Assembly: GCA_003427395.1 (NCBI GenBank)
Contig: BFEA01000178.1
Span: forward strand, 639,459-677,728
Reading direction: 5' to 3'
From: Chara braunii
Taxonomy: Eukaryota; Streptophyta; Charophyceae; Charales; Characeae
Length of the DNA stretch: 38,270 nucleotides
The translations under genes were made by a program, and so were the position numbers. Shown here in pieces: positions 30,642 through 38,270 of the stretch (position 1 is the stretch's first letter; the number at the start of each line of letters is the position of its first letter). The notes below the pieces were generated by a model that was not told the DNA's origin, searched no databases, and saw nothing but the letters and a program-made list of their open reading frames with translations.

Positions 30642-31930
30642 ACGGACCAGGTACCTACATAAAAAGGGTATGTAGAGGCCAGGACCGAAAACAATTTCTT
30701 GACAAGTGTCCGTAGAGCATAGGTCTGGAAGGGTCTCCTCCTGTTGAGAAAACTCAAGGGAGATCCGCTCACGGAGCTTACCAAGGCCGAACGTCGGCGA
30801 GTCACAGAACAAGCTCATGATTATCGCTGGCAGGAGTCGACCCTGCAAAAACGAAAAGACAATGAGGACAGCGGGTCTAGTTGGCTGACTGTCTCACACC
30901 CTCTCGCCAGGTACGATTGGGCACGAGCTGCCCATAAAGAGGATGTGGTCCACTTTGCGGTTAAGTACACGGAAAAAGTTATAGAGGAAAATCGATGGTA
31001 TTGGTCGGGAATTTGGGAGGATGTCAAATATACCGTCGAGAATTGCACGGCCTGCGCTGCCGATAAGGCGCCGGTACAGATGCCCCGAATGATGGTACTG
31101 ACTAAGGTAGAACGCCCCTTCCAACGAGTTAGCATTGACACGGCGGATATCAACGTACCAAGAGGCCCAGTCGATTAGGGTGAGCTTAGTGTTCTTCTAG
31201 TGGCCGTTAATCAATTTTCCAAATGGATCGAGGTTAAGTACACGGAAAAAGCTATAGAGGAAAATCGATGGTATTGGTCGGGAAATCGGGAGGATGTCAA
31301 ATATACCGTCCAGAATTGCCCGGCCTGCGCAGCCGATAAGGCGCCGGTACAGATGCCCCGAATGATGGTACTGACTAAGTAGAACGCCCCTTCCAACGAG
31401 TTAGCATTGACACGGCGGATATCAACGTACCAAGAGGCCCAGTCGATTAGGGTGAGCTTAGTGTCCTTCTAGTGGCCGTCAATCAATTTTCCAAATGGAT
31501 CGAGGGCTACCCTATCACTAGTGGGAACTTGCAAGCAGTGACCTCGTATATTAATCGTTTTTTATGCATGCATTTGGACGTAGAAGAGGTCCACATGGAT
31601 AACGGGTCGGAATTCCAAGGGGAGGTAGAGCGATATTTCGTAAGGGCCGACGTTAGGATTTTGTACTTACCTTGGCACTAGCCATATGAGGCCAACGGGC
31701 TCGTAGAGAAGGCCAATCGAATGATTAAGACCGCCCTTAGACGGAACATCACTCCAGGAGATACCAGGCCCTGGCCTGTCATAGTCGACCACATCCTGAC
31801 CGTCTATCGGGCTACCCCACATGGCAGTACAGGGGTGTCCCTATTTCAACTAAGAACCAATAGTATCCCCCGGGTGCAGTTATCACCTTTAGTGGGTACG
31901 GAAGTTAGAGTAACTCGGGCTCAACACTGA
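30642..31930 (+). pseudogene. pol: Integrase of element A, with internal tandem duplication
   Basis: Integrase inserts the DNA copy. The N-terminal zinc motif lies in 30744-31178 (HKEDVVH and ENCTACA). The first core Asp is in RVSIDTAD (near 31135). 30961-31233 is then repeated as 31234-31505. The second Asp is in VHMDNGSEF (31598) and the Glu in NGLVEKANR (31706), 35 residues apart as usual, but TAG 31679 intervenes. YRATPHGSTGVS follows as expected for the core end. In-frame stops and the duplication make it inactive. Confidence 0.87.
30961..31505 (+). repeat. 273-bp tandem duplication inside the integrase of A
   Basis: Unit one, 30961-31233, and unit two, 31234-31505, both begin TTAAGTACACGGAAAAA and end AAATGGATCGAGG. 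Unit two has lost one G (ACTAAGTAGAACG against ACTAAGGTAGAACG), which adds a stop and a frame change. There are few other differences, so the duplication is recent relative to the element. Confidence 0.93.
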
Positions 31931-32421
31931 GAAAGGCCCAACATTAAATAGATCTGATGGCTAGGACCTACCCCGCGTTAGTCCGAAGGCGACAGAGGGC
32001 CGTGGATCTGACACACCAACGGTAGATCAGAGATTACGAGAACCGACATGCCTCCGCTGGTCCACTCACCCGCTATAAAATCGGGGATCTAGTGCAGGTA
32101 CGGAAATCCGCGCGCTCATCCAAGATCCACCCTCACTATAGTGGCATTTATAAGGTGATGGAAATTGGTGCACAAGGCCAGCACTTCGTGAAACTGATCC
32201 CCCGACACAACGCACAGGCCAGGCCGTTGACTCGCCATGCTGCTGCCGTTCGCCCGTTCCAGCCATCGCTGGATTGCAACCATGCTCAGCCCCCATCCCA
32301 ACTTTCTCCCTTTGCTTCCTCGTCCTCACTCGCCTCTTCTTCTTTCTCCTTCCAATCCACTTTGCCGACTGAGGCTGGAGACTCGAGTGCACAGGATGAG
32401 CCAGCAGCAGCAGGGGAATGA
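31931..32421 (+). pseudogene. pol: Integrase C-terminal region of element A
   Basis: After TGA 31928 and a frame change, the segment 32092-32421 reads LVQVRK-type and HPHYSGIYKVMEIG, a GPY/F-like module found at the end of Gypsy integrases, then a Ser/Pro-rich tail (SSSSLASSSFSF). No chromodomain is visible. Confidence 0.6.
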
Positions 32422-34260
32422 ACCAGTCGAACATTTCCAGACGCTGATCGTGGATCACTTCTTGCGGCATAGGTTCAATGATGATTGACAGCTACGACAC
32501 GACGTCCAGCAGGTGAACGTGCCCAGGCCAAGCATCGCCGATCTAGCCACGTACTCACTCCTTAGCGACGATTAACCTACGAGGGGGTATACGTGGACAT
32601 TACTCAGCTGCCTTGCCGGGAAACCACCAGGGTGTTCATTGAGTTCTGCGCGCTGCAGGTGGCCGCCAATTTTGTGCACAGTGTCGCCATGTTCATCGGG
32701 GATTTGACGATCCTGGACGATCGACACCGAGAGTCAGTGTGGAACTTTCTGTGAGAGTACGCGGTGCAGGTGGCGAGGTCAGTGGCGCGTGCGCAGGGAA
32801 GGGGCCATCGATTCACGCCTTACCACGCACTGCCGGGGCGAGCACCAGACGGGCCACTGGCACTAGTGCCTCAAGTGTCTGCGCTCCTCCCGCCAGTAGA
32901 TCCCCTCAACATCCAAGCCATTCCCCCTCCTTCATACTAAATGCCTCCCTTCTTCTCGTACACCACCTTCCCTTATCAACTCACGGAGAGCCCCTATCCC
33001 GTGCGCAAGTTCTCGGAGTACCTGGTGGAATTGGAAGACGCAGAGCCGCTGCCGCAAGCTGACAAGGACGCGTGGGAATTACACCGGGCACTGTACTGAT
33101 TGGTGGTGTTGGGCATGTTCCTGTTTACCGTGTCATACAGTGATCACAATATGGCCGAAAATCTTTACGGGGACTACGTCGTTTCGCTACCAAAGATGGA
33201 GAAGAAGGAAGGTACGGTGGCGTTGTATCTGTTCGTGGAGATCGGGACGAGCAGGCTGGGGCTGTTGGAACTCATACATATCGAGTTGTTGTCCGTCGCT
33301 CAAGTGATTGCCTGCGAAGAAGAGGATCTCCAACTTCGCCTGCGAACGGCATCGGCTCCGCGACGATCTTACCACGTGGTGGTGATACCCGACTGTATTG
33401 CACGGGAGGGAGAAAAGGTGGTGAGCATTGCTGACCGGAAGTCTTTGCTGCCTCCCTCCTCCTACCCCAAACCAGTAGCCCCAAGGACCCTAAGGAAGAC
33501 ACCCAAGAAGAGACCTCGCCATCCATCGCCAAAAACACAAGGAAGCCGAGTGGGACACAGAGAAGAGGTGGACCAGGTCGAGCGGGTATGAAAGTCGGAG
33601 CCCGTTCCAGAGAGCAAGGCGACACCAATCGAGGGACCTCCGTCGAAAGAAGAGGCCGGATCGAGCAGATTTCGGACACTGACATAACCACCGCCACCTC
33701 CTCCCGACCTCAATCTTGATGGAGCCGGCCCGTTAGCACCAGCACGAGGAGGGGGAATGGGAGGAGTACCACATACCTCACCCCAACCCCCCATCCTCGC
33801 ATGACCTTTCCGCTTTCGCCAGCCACCCCGGTGTGCCCTGGTCATTGACCTTAGCAGTTCCTCTGAGCCGGACGGTCCACCCGACGGATGTCGCGTTCAT
33901 GGTGGAGCTTGCAACCATCAGGCTCGAAGCGATCAAGGGGCCCCCGCGTCCTAATCCTGCATGGGAGCTGTATCGGGAGCCGCCATTTGAGGGATGCGTT
34001 GCGACCAGACTTGCACGAATGCTCATCTACGAGGCCGATCAGCGGGCGAATGTAATATACCATATCCTGGTTATCGAGTTTCTCAGGAGGGAACGAAGAC
34101 CGTATACCGAGACCCACTCAGTGGTGACGGGCCTCAAGAATCGCACGGTGCGAAGACGGGTCATATGGGCTACTGAGCATCTGGCGCCACGTGTATTGGC
34201 ACATGCACCGGGGGCGTTTCTCTATCCCTCCTTTGTCCAACACCACTTCAACGAGTGGAG
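32422..34260 (+). pseudogene. Unrecognised post-pol ORF of element A, with a SUMO-interaction-like motif
   Basis: About 600 codons of mostly open sequence in changing frames. 32422-32570 (NEPVEHFQTLIVDHF) runs in one frame. 32581-33880 runs in a second with stops near 32752, 32938, 33097, 33589, 33685 and 33802. 33890-34260 runs in a third. Recognisable features: ITQLPCRETTRVFIEFCAL, SLPKMEKKEGTVALYLFVE, a basic Pro-rich stretch (RKTPKKRPRHPSPK), then LVIDLSSSSEPD, a good SUMO-interaction motif, and WELYREPPFEG...NVIYHILVIEFLRRERR. I know no family with this content. Position (env or additional-ORF place) suggests an accessory protein; no signal peptide or convincing membrane helix is seen, so env is not supported. 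Confidence 0.5.
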
Positions 34261-34389
34261 GCGCCCACGACTCCGGTTGAGCTGGCAGGCTTTCTTCCTC
34301 CTCCCCCTCCCCCTCTTATTCTCGAGATCGACCATTTCCTCTTATCCTTCTTCCTCCTGTCTTCTTCTTCTTCTCATTCTTCTGTCTCC

Positions 34390-34401
34390 AATAACAATAA
34401 C

Positions 34402-34444
<43 letters not shown>

Positions 34445-34445
34445 T
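34390..34445. repeat. (AAT)n microsatellite
   Basis: AATAAC then about 16 AAT units after a TTC/CCT-rich pyrimidine tract (34290-34389). It creates an Ile-repeat end in an overlapping ORF that should not be read as a membrane segment. Confidence 0.95.
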
Positions 34446-34675
34446 TTAGTCATATGCTGATCAGGCCAGCTGACGATGAAGGGGCCGCCCGATCGGGTGT
34501 ACAATAGGAGGGGAGATCCATAGTGATGCGAGAGGCATCGAAGTAGAATACGTCATGAACTGGGCCAACTCATGATGAAGTGGCCGCCCGAATCATCAAG
34601 GTAATTAGGAATTTAGGAGGGCTACACATCAGTCGGGAGATTGCTATTTTTTCAGAACCCCCTGCGTATCACAGA
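34446..34675 (+). other. 3' untranslated region of element A
   Basis: GATGAAGGGGCCGCCCGA and GATGAAGTGGCCGCCCGA recur about 100 bp apart (about 34474 and 34573). The purine run AGGAGGGGAGA (about 34507) is a polypurine-tract candidate, but it lies about 160 bp before the LTR, farther than usual. No ORF is supported. Confidence 0.45.
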
Positions 34676-34988
34676 TGTGATAAGCCAAAATCCACACTTG
34701 GCGGTTTTCCATACCCCTAAGGGAAAATCCCACGCAGAACCCCGAAGTATGGATTCAAGATATTGGGGAAAAATGGTGCTCCAATTTTTTCTCTTCTTTT
34801 TATTTTTTTTTCCTTTGTTGAGGAGGGGTGGAATAGAAAATGTAATTTGGGTCTTGCGTGGCCGGTTAGCGGCCACGCCAAGAAATTCAAGAAACAACTG
34901 GGACTTAACGGGCGTAAGAATTTTGAATTTCAGGGCGCGGGGTGGGTTTTTGAGTTTTTGCGCTATGTGTAAGCCTATTCCCCGCTCT

Positions 34989-35910
34989 CCGAGTGAAGGT
35001 TAACGGGTCTACTAATATTCAACATTTACATACTGAACGTTCAACGTTCATACACAGTCGGGCATAGACTCTTGACAGGTTGGGGGGAGGGGGGTTCAGA
35101 ATCTTCAACGTTTTCACCACCTCATAATTTTCAGAATCTTCAGCGTTTCTACATACTCGGACAAAAGGGGGTATAATTCAAAATTTTCAGCATCTTCACC
35201 ACTTCAGAATCTTCAGAATCTTCAACATTTCTACACACTCATACAAGGGGACGAACACTGAAGATTCTGAAAATTTTGAAGTGGTGAAAACGCTGAAGAT
35301 TTTGAACCCCCCCCCCCCCTTCTTAGCGGGAGGCACCGGGGGGGTTTAAAATCTTCAGCATGTTCACCACTTCAGAAATTTCTGAATCTTCAGCGTTCTA
35401 CACACTCAGATAGAGGGGGGTGTACTTCAGAATTTCATCATCTTCACCAGTTCAGAATTTTCAGCGTTTCTCTACACTTAGATTTGGGGGTAGACGCTGA
35501 AGATTTCGAAAATTCTGAAGTGGTGAAAACGTCGAAGATTCTGAACCCCGTCCCCTTAAAGAAACAAAACAGGGGAAGGTGAGGGGGGGGGGGGGGGGGG
35601 GGTTCAGAATCTTCAACACTTTCACCACTTCTGAGTTTTCAGAATCTTCATCTTTCCTATACACTCGGACAGGGGGGTTGTACTTCAGCATTTTCAGCAT
35701 TTTCACCACTTCAGAATCTTTAACGTTTCTATACAATCAAACAGGGGGGCAAACGTTGAATATTTTGAAGATTTATTCAACGTAGGGGCATTCAACATTT
35801 CAGCACTTCTCAAATCGCTGAAACTCGATTTCAAAAAACTAAAAATGTTGAAAGACCTCCACTTCAGAATTAGTTTCAGTGAAGATTCAGAGTGTCGTTG
35901 ACCAAGTGTA
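34989..35910. mobile_element. Element D: 922-bp AT-rich repeat insertion with G and C runs
   Basis: Flanked by CGCTCT on both sides (34983-34988 and 35911-35916). The 5' LTR has the empty site, CCCCGCTCTGCATCC at 1481-1495. Inside, a word family TTCAGAATCTTCAGCGTTTTCACCACTT occurs many times in both orientations, with CTACACACTC tags and poly-G or poly-C runs (13 C at 35307-35319, 20 G at 35583-35602). The end bases show only weak inverted similarity (GGTTAACG against GGTCAACG). There is no coding sequence. Class unknown: a non-autonomous DNA element or a mobilised satellite fragment. Confidence 0.72.
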
Positions 35911-36212
35911 CGCTCTGCATCCCCGCGCCATCTTTCCTTCTTGCTGAGCATCTCCCGCCTGGATGTCTCTTCGTCTTCCCTCTAAGCGAAGCCTGATCCC
36001 CTCCTTTTCCTTTCCCTACGAACGATTGGCTGTTTGATTGGGATGGTCATGGCAATCAAGTGGTCGCGGGACGCGCACCCTACTTGGACGATCAACCCAA
36101 TCACGCAGAACATTCAACGCGCTTCCTTCAACCCTTCTGGAACGTCTGCCCCTCTTCTGGCCTGACCATCTACACCCCTCTCTTCACGCAGTCCTTCCGC
36201 CTCCTTCCGCAC

Positions 36213-36220
36213 TATAAATT
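36213..36220 (+). promoter_or_regulatory. TATA box of the 3' LTR of element A
   Basis: TATAAATT, matching 1788-1795 in the 5' LTR in the same context (CCTTCCGCAC before it). Confidence 0.5.
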
Positions 36221-36805
36221 CCTGCAATCCTTTCCTCTCAATCTCTTTGATCTCGGTTGCAAGTTGTGCAAGCTGTGCATGAAGTTCGCAGCGCCGGAAA
36301 GGCTCGACGTGCCCCGTGGAGGGCGGAGTGACGGCGGGTGGCGGAGTTGGCGGTAGACTTGGAGTAACGAGGTCGAGCGGTGGTGGAGATCAGACGCCGG
36401 CCTCGGTAGGGCCTTGTGGCTATCGTTGTCGGCGGTTTGACGGATTGGGGACTGGGCCCGAAGTGGCCAGTTGAGAGGATTTTATATTTTTGAGACGAAG
36501 CTTTTTTTCTCCATTGCTGCTTTCAGTGCTTTGTCCCTGTGTGATGTGTGCACGACGCCTAAGGTCAGGCGATCTGTTATGGTTGTCGGGTATGATGGTT
36601 TACAGATGTTGAATGTTTCATTGAGGCTCTATGGGTTACCGTGTGCGTGCTTGTCAAAGTGTGTGTATGCGCCTCTCAGCCTGATGAGCGGAAGTATCGA
36701 GTGTCGATTGCTCGCATGAGGGCATGAATGCGTTGGTCCTTCCTGTCTCCCTTTCTTTTGATTAATTGCCCGGGTATGTGTGACCTGCGCCAACCCTCTT
36801 TCGCC

Positions 36806-36874
<69 letters not shown>
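36806..36874. repeat. (CT)n microsatellite in the 3' LTR of A
   Basis: About 34 CT units where the 5' LTR has only TTTCTCGCTCCTATTCTCTC (3933-3952). It expanded after element A inserted. Confidence 0.95.
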
Positions 36875-36876
<2 letters not shown>

Positions 36877-37677
36877 GGTGCCTGACACCGTGCAGAGATT
36901 GATGATACAGAGAAGAGACGGAGAAAGAGAGTTGGACGCGCACTTCCTCGGAGGCACTCGTTGATATTTGCATGGAGTCAGGTTTCGCCTCGACGGACGG
37001 GAGCGTGGGCTGTGGCCCGAGATCGAACCTTGCCTCAGAACGTCGCAGCGCACTTCCGCCCTTCCCGATCGCAGACGGCGACGAGATATATTGCGATGCG
37101 GATGTGCAGAGCCTGCCGCGATGCACTGAGCCAATTCACCTTTATAACCCGACCCGGGTGTGCCACATAAGCGGGAGTGGATTTGTGCTGATTGAGCGAT
37201 TTGCTTCCCCGCATTTAATTTTGCCGTACACCGACTTCATGGTGTTGCCCCAGTCCGTTGTGCACGACACTTGGCAACCACGGCTTAATTGCTACTAGTG
37301 TCGCCAGGGAAACTCGTGCTCCTGGTGGCGGCTGGTCTTGGGGTACGAAGGGGCTTCCCGTTCCCCCGAGCTCTCCCGTGACGCGGGTGCGCTACCCGCC
37401 CATTTCCGAACTTGGGTCCCGTCAACGTGTCCGACCTCGGGTGAGCCCGTGCACCGCCGACCGCACAGACTAGACAAATCTGACAACGAAACCTGAACCT
37501 GTTTTTGGGGCCTCCACCCCTAAGGGGCGCTCAAACTCACCCCGTCATCCGCCTTCGGCTCCAGCCCCAAACCCTCGCCCAGGCAGCTAAGGCCAAAAAT
37601 CCTCGGCCACACCTCTATTAACTCTGATCGGCGTCCGAAGGACGGAACGCCGCGCGGGGCGTGAGGTGCGCATCACA

Positions 37678-37750
37678 AGCGGCCTAGCTCAGTTTGTTAT
37701 GCATGCAAGCGGCATTCAGGATGTTGTGGGTTTAAGCCCCATGACCGTCT
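37678..37750 (+). tRNA. tRNA-like sequence (tRNA relic or SINE head) at the end of element A
   Basis: A-box TAGCTCAGTTTG at 37685-37696 and B-box-like GGGTTTAAGCC at 37728-37738. The spacing from T8 (37685) to T54 (37731) is exactly 46, as in a standard tRNA. The T-stem pairs (GTGGG with CCCAT, one wobble) and about five of seven acceptor positions pair (AGCGGCC with GACCGTC). The B-box has T where C56 is expected and the D-stem pairs poorly, so this is degenerate. Position 1 is the first base after the LTR and lies in the AGCG duplication. Confidence 0.45.
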
Positions 37751-37992
37751 GTGGCGCACTTAGTGCCAACAGACTGTGATAGTCGTCTGGATACCCTTAA
37801 TCGGTATTAGTGCGAGCGCGGGTGGGCTATGTGTCCGAAACTCGATTCAACGGGGGTTTCCCGTTGAAAGGTTTCAACGGTCGTTGAACCCCCGTTACAA
37901 CGCCGCGCTACAACGCGTTAGAACAGTACAACGTGGCCCGCGAGAATTTTTTTTGCAGGCAAAAATTAATCATAAGAAAAAAAATAAAAAAA
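37751..37992 (+). other. Possible SINE body: palindromes, T-run and A-rich tail
   Basis: After the tRNA-like head come a nested palindrome (37849-37896), a run of eight T at about 37948 (possible Pol III terminator) and an A-rich tail (about 37957-37992). Together this resembles a tRNA-derived SINE, but no flanking duplication can be seen because the left part lies across element A. Confidence 0.3.
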
Positions 37993-38192
37993 TGCGGGTG
38001 TAGATTTATTGGCGCTCTACATCCCCATATTTTTTTGAGCATTTAAATTATCACACACACACACATACACACACTCACTTAGTTGCGCGGGGTTTGAAAG
38101 CAAAAAAAATAAAAATAGAAAAAGCATAAGGGAAAAAAATAAGAAAAAGTAAAAAGAAAAAAAAATAAAGCATTCATTTCTGTTAGCGCCAC

Positions 38193-38270
<78 letters not shown>
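37993..38270. other. A/T-rich right flank ending in (GA)n
   Basis: No gene seen. (CA)n-like run at 38052-38075, A-rich AAAAATAAAA sequence at about 38103-38170, then (GA)n from 38202 to the last base. Confidence 0.8.

Larger units (their letters stand above)
1176..37677 (+). mobile_element. Element A: Ty3/Gypsy LTR retrotransposon carrying three nested insertions
   Basis: The LTRs begin TGTGATAAGCC at 1176 and 34676; the right one ends ATCACA at 37677. AGCG flanks both outer ends (1172-1175 and 37678-37681), a 4-bp target-site duplication. Coding order is gag, protease, RT, RNase H, integrase, then an extra ORF; protease before RT and integrase last is the Gypsy order. Removing nested B, C and D leaves about 12.7 kb. 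The two LTRs differ by roughly 15-20 bases in their first 260 bp by hand count, so this is the older element. Coding parts carry many premature stops. It is an LTR element of the host genome, not an infectious agent that I can recognise. Confidence 0.88.
34676..37677 (+). repeat. 3' LTR of element A, interrupted by element D
   Basis: Starts TGTGATAAGCCAAAATCC, ends GCGCATCACA. About 2.08 kb without D. Collinear with the 5' LTR, with a (CT)n expansion at 36806-36874 and without element C. Its end is followed by AGCG, the right target-site duplication. Confidence 0.87.

Noticed and set aside
33833-34507. Membrane protein with a poly-Ile helix, possible env
   Set aside because: The hydrophobic end is the (AAT)n microsatellite and the pyrimidine tract; no signal peptide or fusion-type features.

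Overview
This window is repeat-rich eukaryotic DNA, with no ordinary host gene that I can support. It contains Ty3/Gypsy LTR retrotransposons with plant-type primer-binding sites (initiator-Met and Asp tRNAs), long dinucleotide arrays, candidate spliceosomal introns and a whole-genome-shotgun artefact (a Nextera junction adapter). A large, transposon-rich green-lineage genome fits best. A charophyte alga such as Chara is my guess and is not shown by the sequence. The record begins in (CA)n and ends in (GA)n, so it may be a whole scaffold that broke at microsatellites.

The layout is nested. Element A is a Gypsy retrotransposon at 1176-37677 with LTRs of about 2 kb and a 4-bp target-site duplication (TSD) AGCG. 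Its right end abuts a tRNA-like sequence. Three insertions sit inside it. (i) Element C, 2343-3910, lies in the 5' LTR: a 1.57-kb DNA transposon with about 490-bp terminal inverted repeats and a CCGC duplication, Ginger1-like. (ii) Element B, 8396-29669, interrupts the reverse transcriptase gene of A: a giant Gypsy-type element with LTRs of 4.4-4.8 kb. (iii) Element D, 34989-35910, lies in the 3' LTR: a 922-bp repeat with a CGCTCT duplication and long G and C runs. Because A has two LTRs, each LTR supplies the empty site for the insertion in the other, so C and D are precisely delimited.

Element A order: 5' LTR, iMet PBS, gag with a CCHC knuckle, protease (DWG in place of DSG/DTG), RT with YMDD, [B], RNase H, a Ser/Pro/Thr-rich linker with a PHD-finger-like motif, integrase (partly tandem-duplicated), an unrecognised post-pol ORF with a SUMO-interaction-like motif, 3' LTR. 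It is broken by many in-frame stops.

Element B order: 5' LTR (TATA box, several tandem repeats, 299-bp gap), tRNA-Asp PBS, leader with candidate introns, then about 5 kb (14842-19876) of small same-strand ORFs packed end to end with overlapping stop/start codons. I read these as a tandem array of diverged copies of one unrecognised gene family. Next come gag, a pol with no visible CCHC or protease, and the 3' LTR. B looks non-autonomous: it has in-frame stops, an RNase H Asp-to-Asn change and a shortened integrase D-E spacing.

The most promising undescribed system is the operon-like accessory gene array in B. Second are the PHD-like finger inside the pol of A and the Ginger1-like element. 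A 220-bp duplication in the 3' LTR of B is a library artefact, not biology.
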